Assembly: GCA_040954595.2 (NCBI GenBank)
Contig: CM082586.2
Location: 4,836,001-4,900,000, forward strand
Length of the DNA: 64,000 nt
Reading direction: 5' to 3'
Source of the DNA: Balanoglossus misakiensis
Lineage: Eukaryota > Hemichordata
Part shown: in pieces, positions 25,135-36,876 of the stretch
How the letters are laid out: every line of letters starts with the position of its first letter
How positions within the stretch are numbered: the stretch's first letter is position 1
Notes under the pieces: model-generated
What the model was told of the DNA's origin: nothing
Database searches by the model: none
The model's input: the letters and a program-made list of their open reading frames with translations, nothing else
Position numbers and translations under genes: made by a program

Positions 25135-25153
25135 TAGGCTGAAAGTATTTCAC

Positions 25154-25181
25154 GAGAGAGAGAGATAGAGAGAGAGAGTAA
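25154..25181. repeat. GA microsatellite in the CHRAC1 3' UTR
   Basis: A run of GAGA units with one GATA interruption begins about 20 bp after the CHRAC1 stop codon, so it should be in the mRNA. Confidence 0.9.
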
Positions 25182-25489
25182 AACAAACTCTTGAGATCTT
25201 CACCTATTGTTGGTGTACGTAAACACTATGGGTGCCTGTCATTATGATACTCTGCCAAACTCAAACTGAATGAGTGAACCCTGAAGAAAGCCATGTAGCT
25301 TTCTGTCTGCACAACCCCAGCCTTCAATTGACAGAACTCTATGATGTTATGCAGAAATTTTGTTTGCACTGACAGGGAACAGACAACATGGAGATCATGT
25401 ATATCATTTATATGACTTTCACTTAGAATACTTTTGTATGGATGAATTTTTGTAGGATACAGCCAGTTATTTTGTCTGCTTTTTATAAT

Positions 25490-25495
25490 AATAAA
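25490..25495 (+). other. CHRAC1 poly(A) signal
   Basis: AATAAA lies 356 nt after the CHRAC1 stop codon and is the first canonical signal there. Confidence 0.6.
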
Positions 25496-25949
25496 AGGTT
25501 AGCTTTTTGATTATAAATATTGTACTCAGTGTGGATTACTTCAAGTTCATCACTCAATATACAGTACACTGTACAGTGCCAATTGGAAATTGGGGGAGGG
25601 AAGGGGTTGTGTATAACAAAAGACATGTCCGCTTTGTGACAGTATGAAACATTATTTTCTAAGTAAAAGTTTATTTCCATGAGAAATCAAAGCAGTGCTT
25701 TTGTACCCGTGTTTTATAGCCCCCCTGTACACAGAAAAGAAAAACAACACCAAAAACTTGATCTAACTCATGGTGGCGCTGTTGACAGCTGCCCATTTTC
25801 TCTTCGAATCTTTATTCACTTGGTTTACGGCAAATTACGCGGCTTGTGAAAATGGTCATCTAAAAAGACCCTTTAAACTCCAGCGCCAGGTAAATGAGGT
25901 TAAAAGTGAATAATCACAACATATCAGTAGAGACGGGTCTTACGAATAG

Positions 25950-25957
25950 TGACGTCA
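25950..25957. promoter_or_regulatory. Perfect CRE upstream of SLC22 gene 1
   Basis: TGACGTCA lies 335 nt before the start codon of the first transporter gene. The second transporter gene has the same site at 327 nt before its start. The interval 25496-26284 otherwise shows no gene. Confidence 0.55.
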
Positions 25958-26284
25958 TACTTTTTTGCGACATTCGCCATCGGAGGCTACTTGGCGACTG
26001 CGCATGTCTATTAATGCAATGTTGATAAACACAGCTGATAACGTGAAGTTTACACTGGTGCTGTCCCTTTCCTTGTATGTTTTTGAGGTAGACGCGTGTC
26101 TGATGGAACCAAGAGTCTATCCGATAGGTATGTAAGGTCATCAAAGAGGCAGCAGATGAGGTGTTCAACTTTTGGAAAACCAGATCACCAATTTTATACA
26201 GCTTGCAGTTTGGAGAACAGAGTTTCGAGACCCCGGAAGTAGCAGACTGCTTTACATCATAACTGGAACTACGACAATAACATA

Positions 26285-28079
26285 ATGCATTTTGACGAAA
26301 TCTTGGGAATTCTCGGGGAGTTTGGAACCTACCAGAAGATCAGATTCTTCCTCATCTGTCTTGTAGCAATTCCAACGCCATGGTGCAGTATGTCCAATGC
26401 TTTCCTGAGCGCTTCCGACGACCACTACTGTCGAGTCTATGAACATCAATCATTCCACAGCGACACACTGCTAAAAAACTGCACTATTCCATACATCGAT
26501 GGCGAGTGGAGCCAGTGCTACAGATACGATGTTAACCTGACTCATGGCATGTCTCATAACGCCTGTTTTCCACGCAGTAATAGTACAATTAAGTGTGACA
26601 GTGGCTGGGTGTACGATAGGTCAACTTATGAAAACACTGCTGTATTTGATGTAAGTATAAAGTGTGTGCGTACACTTTCTACCAAGATGGCTTGTTTGCT
26701 AGATGAAAGAAAAATGACTGAGTAAACATTTAGCGTATGACATAGGTCGATTTTCTGATGTTTGATTTTGTGGGTTGACAGTCACGTGTGTTTACCTGTA
26801 CATGTTCATGGACGTTGTTCATATAAAACGTCCATGAATGATGTCAAAGGTCAGGAAGGTGGCCTCTGTCCTCACACGTAATTGTATGCTAATGTCACAT
26901 CATAAGTTATTGGATAAAGAAAGCTGATAAATTGTGACATGTATGTTTGTTAAGTTTTTGTCGTTTTTTCTTCTTCTGAAGTTCAACCTGGTATGTGAAA
27001 AAGATTGGATGAAGCAGTTATCCAAGTCTATTGTTGGTGCTGGACAGTTAGTCGGGTCTCTGGTTTTAGGACAGCTGTCAGATATGCAAGTATTTATTTT
27101 TTTATCAATCTATCTTTACAAATGCCGATTTCAGAGCGAATACCAAATAAAAAAATTCCCACAAGTGTAAGTGAAAAAGGTCTCAAAGATACGCAAACTT
27201 GGCATCTCAAACAACCAGTCTTTACATCTGAGCCATTTTTTGAATTTTGACAGATATGGAAGAAAGCCTGTCTTCTTCGTAGGGATCATACTATTGGCCG
27301 TCGTTGGTGCCGGGACAGCTTTCGTGCCCGTGTTCGCCCTATTCATCGTTGGACAGTTCTTGATGTCAGGGCTGGGAACCGGTGTTTATCTGACTTCCTA
27401 TGTGCTGGGTGAGCAATAAGATTTTATGATTTCATGCAAAATAAACCAGGTTTATCTCTTGAACATTATTTAAGTTGGAGTCTAATGATGATTTTAATAA
27501 TAAATTGAATTCATATTTGTCGATAGCAACACACTTTATGTTTTCCCCATAGGTGTTGAGCTGGTTGGTGCAAAATACCGAACGTTTTGCTCCGTGATGA
27601 TCATGCTAGTGTTTTCCGTTGGATATATGGCATTGGCTGGGGTTGCCTATGGACTCAATGGTAATTGGAGACACCTGCAGTTGCTTATTGGCCTTGTATT
27701 TCTGCTGTTTATGCCCTTAGTATGGTATGTCTGGTATTATGTATAAAGTAAATTGACTCATTCATTCATTCATTCATTCATTCATTCATTCGTTCGTTCA
27801 TTCATTCATTCATTCATTCATTCATTCATTCATCCATCCATCTATCTATTCATTCATTCTGTCATTCTCTCACTCACTCGAACTATAGTGACTGTAACTT
27901 TTGGCTATTTTCAATATTTTTTTTCTGCATAGCAACTACAGTTACTTGTTTTATATGCCACAGAGAATGCTAAAATTCTCTGTTGTATTGTGATTGTCAA
28001 CACGGCCTTTTAATTTTGGACTCAAATTTAATTGTCATCAATGACGCTGAATGTACATGTATGGGCCCTTACGACGTAT

Positions 28080-28110
<31 letters not shown>

Positions 28111-31100
28111 TATATTTATTTATTTATTTTTTATATATTTATTTACTTATTTATTTTTGGCAACAAATAAGTTTTATACCCGAATCAGCAAGATGGCTTA
28201 TACAAAAGAGAAGGTACCACAAGGCGGAAAAAATACTAAAGGCAGCTGCCAAGGCAAACAAAGTCTCTCTGCCACACGACTTATTTGAGAAAGAGAAAGC
28301 TGAGAAGAAGAAAGAGTCGATAATAGACAATGATGTGAAAGTTAAGGTTCGTAAAAACATGACATATTTTTTCAAAAATTACAGTTTTCAGTGAAAGTAT
28401 TGTGAGAAACACAGTTTAAAGATGACAAGGAAAAAAAGTTGTAATGTTACGGTATTTTTGTTTTCACAGACGGGAGAGAAACAGCACACGATGCTGGATT
28501 TAATGAGAACCCCAAATCTCAGGAACCGAACACTGAACCTGTGTTTTAATTGGTAAGTTTTGTATCTTGTGTTGCGCCCTCAACGACGTCAGGTGGTATT
28601 TTGTCAAATGTGGGCCGCAACTCCACAAGTACATCTGTTATCTTTATCCACCAAATTAGATTTTACCTTCGATTTTTCATCAAAGAATTAGAAAAATCCT
28701 GTATCGAATTTCTTTTATATAATTCCTGTTCAATCCCTCTTTATCGAAGCCTCATTACTGTTTCTCGTTACTCCATAGGTTTGTCAACAGTTTCGTGTAC
28801 TACGCTATATCCTTCAACACAGACACACTGCATGGAAATCCATACATATCATTTCTGATCGCCGGGGCCGTCGAGATCCCTGGCTACCTGTCCAGCTGGG
28901 CGGCCGCAGACTTGATCGGTCGACGATTGTCGCTCTTCCTGTACATGGTGTGTGGTGGTGCTTCGTTGATCGCCTGTGGGTTTGTAGGTAAGGGTCTGTT
29001 CTTCAACTCATATTTGGTTCCAACCAAAAGTTAATGATGGAAGTATTCATATGTGATATCCTTGTATGGGTTGTGAATAGAGCCATGACAACTGTTCTTT
29101 TGGCTTGTTTTAGTGATTAGAATGACATAGATTGCTTGTGAAAAAAATGCTTAAAATCATGTCAAAAGGTAGCAACTTTGTCCCTTTAAAGAGCGACGGT
29201 CATCTTATGCGCATGTGCTAAACCAGAGACTCTGGTTAAGTCTGCTACTAGACTCATACACAACTCTGGGAACCTTCACAAACTCTCATCCCCAGTGAAG
29301 TCACTATGAACCCACATCTAAGCCAAAGTAAACCGCATGCTTCTATTGACAATCTCTTGCAGGAAACCCCACAGCTAAAGTGGTTCTGGCAATGATTGGC
29401 AAGCTCTTCAGCTCGGGGTCATTTGGTATTGTTTACATCTTCTCGGCCGAGATCTTTCCAACGGCTGTCAGGTACGGTAACATCTCTTGTGCTCAACAGT
29501 ATCTCGTTTCAATTGTTAACATCCCAAAATTAAATATCCAAATGATAAAATCACGTGTTTTCTTTCATGTTTAAGATAAGATTTATCTTAAATTGTACAT
29601 TTGACTGGTGCTGCAGGTAACAGGGTCAAAAGGTTATCTTCGTGAACTGAAAAAAATACTTGTAGTTCGCAGGAGTGTTTTGTAAACAAGTCAAGAAACT
29701 TTTCACAATAGAGTCAAAAACACGATGTGTTGAATATTTTTTTCTCTGATTGATGACATGGCTATAGCTCAAAACTGAATAAATTTATATTAAACTTAAC
29801 TGCCAAGTAAATATCTTAAATTTATTCCAATTATTTTAACTATTAACTCTTACATTTGAGCAGTTGCATATAAGTGTGGTCAAATTCATCAGTTAAACTG
29901 TCTAGCCTGGCTGAGTTGTAATCACCTGAATGATGCCACAGATCACCAGGGTTCAATATGTGAAGAGTTAATTACCAGTATCACTCATAGGACACTAGGG
30001 GCCTGGATATTTCCCATGATACACTCTGGTGAAGTCCAAATTAGCCCAATGAAGTCTGACAAATTGAACCCCCCCCCCCCTCTGCACACCCCTACCCCTG
30101 TGGACAAGACAAAACAATTTACATGTTAATTTTCTAAAGGAATTATGACAGACCAATGTGCTTTGCAAATTCATGGTCCCTGAATGTGTGATATTCTTAG
30201 CACAAAGTAATTGCCCCAGTTTTTCCCCAAAGTTGAAAAAAAACAGAGTACAGTGTGTATATTTACCATTCACATATGGTGTTTGTTTCATATTTAGCCT
30301 CCGCACCTGCTACAGGTTAAAACTGGCAGGCATACTGTTGTTCACTCTTTGTTGCTAGTACAAAATCTACATCAGAACACCAGACCCACAACCTTCAAAT
30401 CAAAACAAAAAGATTTTCCTGTTTCACATCTTTAGTGCGATTTTTGCATCATGTACCATACCGAGCAGTACCGTAATTGCTACACTTTGTGAAAGTTGTT
30501 GACGACTAATCACCAATTAGTGAGAATTGTTGTGTGTTGTTTCCAAAATACCACCAGAATTTTCGTATATGCCTGTAGATTTGCATATTTGACAGCAGCT
30601 GTAGAGTAATTAACGATCAAAGCATTCACAGACAAGAGAGTTTAATTGGTGTGTACGGCAATATTGAAAATTATCACTTTTTGGGAATATTGTTTGCATC
30701 AGTTACTTGGAATCATTTCAATTTTTTTCAGATCATACAGTTCTATATAATTATATATACCGGTAATGCACCAAAGGCTTATCAATAGATGCATTTACGA
30801 CTGAAATATCTTCTGTTTTCAGAAATGCCGGTATGGGAGCCTCGTCGACTTTGGCTCGTATCGGCACAGTGGTGTCACCATATGCCATGTTGCTGGTTGG
30901 CGTCTGGCCGCCATTGCCGTATCTGATGATGGGCCTCACGTCGTTCCTTTCCGGAGTCCTGGTGCTCTTCCTGCCGGAGACGCACAGACAGCAGCTTCCG
31001 GAGACCCTGGAAGAGGGAGAGCTGTTCGGAACGTAAGCAAACTATGAAACTTGAGCGCTTTTCCGGATGTTTGTTGTCTTTCTTTGGTCGTGTTTGAAGT

Positions 31101-31912
31101 TATGATGCGCCGTTAGGTACACATAACATGATCTTGTCACATACCCTCCACACAGTTGGTCGCGTTGGTATATTTAGCCGCAAGCTGAAAGGACATTATC
31201 ACTAAGGTCTATTATTAAAAAATTCACAAAACTACCATATGTTCTCAGACACAAAAGGTGAACGGAGGCATATGGCCAACAAATGAACCAACTTCAGTAA
31301 TGCTGTATTTGCTGTAACTTTTCGCTATGTTTACAGTATTTTTGTTATGTGTTTATATCTACTGCAGTTTCTTGTTCAAATTCCTGAAGCATGATGAAAC
31401 ACCCTGTGACCAGATTACACAGCCTGTCTGTATATAGCCAGCACTTACGGTGCAAAATTTGAATTCATGATGTTTGGAGTAGGATATGAAATTGCATTTG
31501 ATGCAGAGACTAGAAATGTTGGTATTAAAAATAGCCAACAATTACATGCTAATGTACGCTATCAGGCAGCCTATTTCACAGTAAATGAATCATTTCTCAT
31601 TGCTTTTGTCATCTTTCATAAAAGTCTCAGCACAAAATTGAAAAGAATAAGATCGCTTGACGTACAAGTATCGACTAAGAAAACTGGTAATGTTTCCATT
31701 GAAATCAGAACAAAATGTCCAACTCTGTTTGGTGCTCAGTAGTTTACAACGCATCTTTTTTTTCCCTTCCCAAACTGTTTCATTTTCTGTGTAGGGTCAA
31801 TTCGAGAATCAAATACCGTGAAGACTCGCGTGGCCAGGACAGTGACGATGACAACCATGGTCCATCTCCAAGCACACCTCTGCTTTCAGATGTTAGTATA
31901 CAGAAATATTGA
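26285..31912 (+). CDS. SLC22-family organic ion transporter, gene 1 of a tandem pair
   Basis: Members of SLC22 (major facilitator superfamily) move organic cations, anions or carnitine across the plasma membrane; the substrate cannot be read here. Coding exons are 26285-26650, 26982-27085, 27254-27408, 27553-27724, 28172-28346, 28470-28552, 28779-28987, 29363-29471, 30823-31032 and 31795-31912, giving 566 residues. Family marks are the N-terminal DEILGILGEFGTYQ, a large Cys-bearing loop with sites NCT, NLT and NST, GQLSDIYGRKP (MFS motif A), FIPESARWLI, SAEIFPTAVRN and LPETLEEGE. Intron 2 is GC-AG. The acceptor of exon 5 follows a weak pyrimidine tract and gives Cys where the sister gene has Trp. 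A different last exon may exist at 32780-32879. A poly(A) signal is at 32020. Confidence 0.93.
27086..27253 (+). other. GC-AG intron of SLC22 gene 1
   Basis: The frame-preserving donor is AT|GCAAGTA, a strong GC-type donor; the acceptor is TTTTGACAG. This gives ...LSDI-YGRKP, matching ...LADI-FGRKH of the sister gene, whose equivalent donor is AT|GTGAGC at 40547. The nearby GT at 27090 would break the frame. Confidence 0.88.
27757..27860. repeat. ATTC tetranucleotide microsatellite
   Basis: Long, nearly pure ATTC run with a few GTTC and ATCC/ATCT changes, in intron 4 of SLC22 gene 1. Confidence 0.95.
28078..28157. repeat. TTTA tetranucleotide microsatellite
   Basis: TTTA run with TATA interruptions in the same intron, ending about 14 bp before the exon-5 acceptor at 28170-28171. 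Confidence 0.95.
29176..29239 (+). repeat. Interspersed repeat with palindromic end, copy A
   Basis: Carries CTTTAAA, then ATCTTATGCGCATGTGC, then AACCAGAGACTCTGGTT. An inverted copy lies at 32231-32284. Both are in or near SLC22 gene 1. Confidence 0.8.
29838..29972. repeat. Possible short inverted-repeat element in intron 8
   Basis: TTAACTCTTACAT near 29840 faces TATGTGAAGAGTTAA near 29960. The arms are imperfect. No second copy was noticed. Confidence 0.35.
30069..30080. repeat. Poly-C run
   Basis: Twelve consecutive C bases in intron 8 of SLC22 gene 1. Confidence 0.9.
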
Positions 31913-32019
31913 TAATCCATCATGATAACGACTAGTTTTTGGATTTATATTTTGTATTTTTTCCATGTTTTCTTACAATTTGATTTTCATAATTTGGGTG
32001 CTACAATAGTGCCAGCAAG

Positions 32020-32025
32020 AATAAA
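32020..32025 (+). other. Poly(A) signal of SLC22 gene 1 (exon-10 form)
   Basis: AATAAA lies 108 nt after the stop at 31910-31912. Confidence 0.6.
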
Positions 32026-32230
32026 AATATAATTTGTGATCGTAAAATAGTTGCATGCCCTCATATATTCCATACAGCATATGCTCACTGCTTCATTCAT
32101 TTGCATGGGTCAGGGTCATGTAGATGTACAGGTTATTATGACCTCCCTTGTGACCTTGTGAGGGGCTAACCCTCAAGTTCATTCTTGCTGTTTTCTGTCG
32201 CCTTATGGTATCGACTGCATAAAATTTTTG

Positions 32231-32284
32231 TAACCAGAGTCTCTGGTTTGGCACATGCACATAAGACGATCGTTACCCTTTAAG
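32231..32284 (-). repeat. Interspersed repeat with palindromic end, copy B (inverted)
   Basis: Reverse-complement relative of 29176-29239, sharing AACCAGAGACTCTGGTT, GCATGTGC and ATAAGA-like words. The two copies, about 3 kb apart and inverted, could pair in one transcript. Confidence 0.8.
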
Positions 32285-32779
32285 ACCAGGCACGTCTCAT
32301 TCTCATCAGATTTGATCAAACACTGCAATCACATGATCCAACAAACACAATATAATTTGGAAAACAATAATGAATTCTTTCTGGCCAGATTATGATGGCT
32401 TTTGGAAATGAGAAGTAAAAGCTTTGAAAGAATTACCACACTTTTTTGTTTTTGCCTGTTCAATTAAGAGCCATAATCTTTGTATTAATTTCATCACTGA
32501 CTATTGATGTGGTATTAAATTTCACGTCATATCCTATAGGTAAAAATTAATTTCGAATGATTTTCGAACATGTCTTTAAAGCAATTAATTAATGTCTACA
32601 TTGGACTGGACATAATTGATATAATCTCCTTAATTCTCTTCCAAAAATGAAAATTGAATTTTTTGATGAGGATCATCATGTTGATGATGTGGCAGTATTA
32701 AGGGTCATAGGTCAGTATTAAAGTCAGGTGGCCTTGTCGATAATATCACTCATTTTTGTCCTTTGACTTGTGTTCTCAG

Positions 32780-32879
32780 AAAAGGACAGCAAAACTACAC
32801 TGAAAACGGCAGAGTAGAAGAAATTGAATTGCTGCTGAAAGAATTTGATGATTCCGAAGAAGAATTTTCCGTCATGTGA
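32780..32879 (+). CDS. Possible alternative last exon of SLC22 gene 1
   Basis: After the acceptor TGTTCTCAG, the frame that joins exon 9 (phase 2, ending at 31032) encodes 33 residues: TKGQQNYTENGR, then the acidic stretch EEIELLLKEFDDSEEEF and the end SVM before a stop. The exon at 31795-31912 has the same entry phase, so the two are interchangeable and would swap the cytosolic tail. Splicing from exon 10 through its possible donor at 31890 would give a different, short frame. AATAAA at 33491 could end this form. It could also be an unused chance frame. Confidence 0.45.
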
Positions 32880-35800
32880 TGGAGGTTTCCATGACGACAC
32901 CAGTCAGATTTTCGCCGCCATTATAGTTATGCAGCTCGAATTCAACTTTTTGATATACTAGCTGTGGCGTGCAGCTCTGCCCAGATTTTCTGCTCTACAC
33001 AGATTCAACCTTCCGCGGTCAACCCTGGATTTGTGACATTCGCACAGAGAAAACCTAGCATTTGTGAAACGAAATCAATGACCGTGCCAGTTGACCTCTG
33101 TTTGACCCCATTGAGCGTGCGTATACACGCACGCAGTCGGGCATTTATTATGTTAATGGCCAAGACGCTATGGGACAGTCTACGAAAGTTATTCTTGGCA
33201 TTGTGAAGGGCTATTTCTGTTCTGGGCCGACATTGACTCCGGAGGTCACATCGGCTCAAGGGCCTGGGAGGACACAGTTTAAGAAGTGTTGTCTAGGCGA
33301 ACCAGGGTTCATTCTGTTATAGTATAAGTAAAGCATTATACTCCTTTCAGGTCAGGGTCTTATCCAAGGCTGGCTTTTCAAGTGTCAGCTTGCATGAGTT
33401 GTACCGGTAATGTGTACATAGTCAAAGATTAAACCACAGGGAACACAAGTTTGTGATTGTGTCTTTTTTGTTTTTGTAAACAAACAAACAAATAAATAAC
33501 AGCACAATCAAAGCCAGTGTTCCCTGTGATTAAACTTTCTCCATTGATGTTACAGTTCTGCAAAATTATTTTCAGTGAAAACAATCCGATTTGTATTCCA
33601 TGGTGAAGGGCCGTTGAAAGATTTACACTAGCAGAATTCCAACAGTGCATTACATTTTTGAGAATTTTCAGGGTTTTTTTTAAATGTCCATCAGGGAGAA
33701 TGGAGCAGGAGCTGAACAATTTGTCATGATGTCTTAGAAATCCAGGGATTGCAAACCCCGCACAGTGGCAGGATCTTTCTGCATTCCATTGTCTATCAAC
33801 CGTGACCGCATAATCGCATTCACTAACTTGGACGGCCGACTAACCCATATTGACTCTGAATTTTTGTGTCATCCCCAACAGATGCTGTTCCATGTATACT
33901 GGTATCTGTATAACCAGGTCTTGACTCACGTGCAGTTTTCATTATGGCTACTGTATTTCTTGAGATCATTGCATTTACCAATTTTCTTGTGCAATAACAG
34001 TACTGGTACTATAACTTACAGCAATCTCAGATGTATATGTACATATAGATTCATTGACAGACATTCAGTTCTAAATAATTTGTTAATTTACCAAAAAGCA
34101 CAATGTGAGAGATATTTTTCTATTGCCAGAATGGGATAACATTGATAGCTTATTTGATAATAACTTTCATAAAATCTTATGTAATACAGCCATGTGAACC
34201 GTTTTTCATGATTAAAAAATTGAATACAAAATCATGTCTCGGTAGTTTTTTATCTTTAAATGTCCACCAGCTGTAACTTTTTGTTAATTTCTCATATTTC
34301 CTTATTCTACCCCCTACGGCATGTTTTGATAAATGAATTCTAGTCCGGACTTGAATTCAATTTTCCGCAGAAACAGAGACGATGCGTAGACTGTGTTGAT
34401 AAGTTAAACGCACTTTGGAGGAACATTTTGTGTCTTGTAAATGATTTCAGACAAAATGAAGGTTGGTTTCCAAGCATTGCAAATATGACGTCAGTGAATA
34501 AAGAACTTCATATCAGGAATCGGGTGATTGCTTTTGTCGCGGCTAACAGTAAGGGGTGCAGAGATCGAGAAAGATGGCAGCCTTGGCATCCATTTTAGTT
34601 CGAAAAAAATATGTACAGATTAATTCGGAAATTATCCTGTTTCACGTATGACATGGCCCCGGATTTGATATCTCCGTTTGCAGACAAGCTTAGGTTCAGT
34701 AAATTCGTTTCGTCATTTCTGCGTAACATCCGATTCGGATGTGACGCGTAACCCCCCTCTCCATCCCCGCCTCAAAAAAAACGCGGTGTGACACAACGAC
34801 AGATAGCGTTAAAATCCGACGGTCAACAGTTTTAAGATTAGCTTAGCACAGTCACTCAAAGCATATAGACAGTACTACTGTCTACGCTCAAAGGTAGCCT
34901 TGTGATTTCGAAAATGCAGCCGCAATTTTTGAATAAGAGCACTTTAATCTGAACGTGACACGCTCACTGTCATTGAAACTGGATTATAATCCACTGAGAA
35001 AAAAATCAATACCAGACAGTTATCATAAAGTGAGTAATTTGTTTAACTTCTTTTGTGCTAAAGTCTACCGTGTCGTGTAGCTACGCCCTGTTCGCGGCAA
35101 TGTTTCCACAGATGATTAAATTTGATCATCGCGTTTGGGCGTTGTGTCGGGAAACAATTGTACCACGACAATGAAGTTTCGGTAAACACCGTTGCTACAA
35201 AACTAAACAGAAGGTATTCGTTGAAAGTTGGGCCCACGCGTGCGCGGTAACCATAGAGAATGGGCAGAAACGGTATTCGTCTGTTGCTATAGGAAACGAC
35301 GAAACTTAAAGACCCCTGATGGTACAAAATGTAATTCTTACCAATACTAATATAATAAGTCAGAAGCTGACAACATCCAATTGCATCACCGTTATCATGT
35401 AAAATCTGAACTTCTTTGACACGGCCACATAAATCGGGGTCACGCCACCGCGGATACAGCGGTGTAAGGTACGAATCGCACCAAATGATCATTAATTGTG
35501 GATATATCGTCAACTCTCGGGATACCCACAAGGATTTGATTTACTCTGTACCATGGCACGATCGGTTATTTTGACAACGTTTGTTTCAAGCGAGGATGTT
35601 TATGTTTACTCTTGGCTTCGTTGTTGTCGCACAATAATGTATGGTGTGTGCGTCACACCAACGACGGTCACTCCGTACACAGACCAACGCATCTCAGCTC
35701 AGACTTACAATACTGTGATGTACGTATTTAGATACATCGTCAGATTATCAAGGGATTTACGATGCGGCAGTATATATGACCAATGCAGTGGTATAATTTG

Positions 35801-36876
35801 TGTTGTTCGGGGATATTAACTTAATTAGGCCTACATCTTTCTTGAGTTGTTATACGAAGCATTCTCCCTCCGTCTCTCACTTGCATCTAAGACGTGTGTG
35901 CAGATATTAACCGTGTTATACTGGGAAGTGAAAACGACGAAAATACAATGTTTTTCCGTCAACATCGACCCCCAAAACCATCGAAAGGGCATGTGCTGTG
36001 TACACATGCAGTGCGGTTTTGACCGCCCTTTATGACTCGTGTGGACTTTTACCTCTGCTGTAGACTTTTGACCCCAATTTTGGTTCCAGCACGATTTTAC
36101 GTGCGTACATTTGACCTTTAAATCAACTTTAAATCGCAGTATTCTGAAACCAGTATTGGCCAAAAATGTACACTTTTGAACCCCTTACTAGGAAAAATAT
36201 AGAGTTTTTATGTAATTTGACTTATCTATTACTGGCTGGCTAAACCTGCACCAATTTAGAGTGGAATTCTCCCCTGGGGTGGGGGTACAGAACGCATAAT
36301 GTCACGTCGCGTCGTCAACAAAAAGGGGGCGACTGTTAAGATTAGTTCATATCTAAACCAGTAAACGAAACATTAACAAAATACTGACGAGAACAGCTAT
36401 AAATTACTCATTTTTTCTACATAATTTGCAGACATGGTATAATAATTGAACGAAAATCTCAATTCTTGGCGGGTTTCCAAGAAAAGCAGACGACACACTA
36501 TACTCTCGTAGTGACGTGGGTCGCCTTGCATTAAGGGGAATTGTATGCGTGACGTCACTGCCGCGTTGGCCAGTCCTCGTCAGCTGTTGGTCCACCCACT
36601 AGGCATGTGATCACGACTCGATCATAGTACTTAATTGCTAACCCTGTGAGTACGTTATTCGTCAGCTGCCTCGCCGTCATCATCTACATGGCGTGTAATG
36701 TCCGCATTTCCCCTACCGGGAACAAAGGGCTTCCGTACCTCTTGGTCGTCCTCGCGACGATCTGACAATCCGACGGTTGAAAACAGCCCGGTGTCGCCGA
36801 GATCTTAAGTCACTCCCGTCGTCTGGCACTTTTGTTAAGCGTAGCTATTAACAGCCAGCTGAAACACACACACACA
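32880..36876. other. Intergenic region between the two SLC22 genes
   Basis: No gene recognised. A 157-codon minus-strand frame at 35058-35531 has no family match I know and is within chance length. A CRE (TGACGTCA) lies at 34486-34493. The last 330 bp probably hold the promoter of the second transporter gene. Confidence 0.5.
36550..36557. promoter_or_regulatory. Perfect CRE upstream of SLC22 gene 2
   Basis: TGACGTCA lies 327 nt before the start codon of the second transporter gene, almost the same spacing as in its tandem sister (335 nt). Confidence 0.55.

Noticed and set aside
31795-32879. Joining exon 10 of SLC22 gene 1 through a donor at 31891 to the exon at 32780
   Set aside because: The phase would give only seven more residues and destroy the long acidic frame; the alternative-last-exon reading fits better.
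35058-35531. 157-codon minus-strand frame between the SLC22 genes
   Set aside because: Several frames of this length are expected by chance in 64 kb on six frames; no motif, membrane pattern or splice partner supports it.
36832-36876. Upstream in-frame ATG of SLC22 gene 2
   Set aside because: It adds 15 residues with no match to the sister gene, whose protein starts at the position equivalent to 36877.
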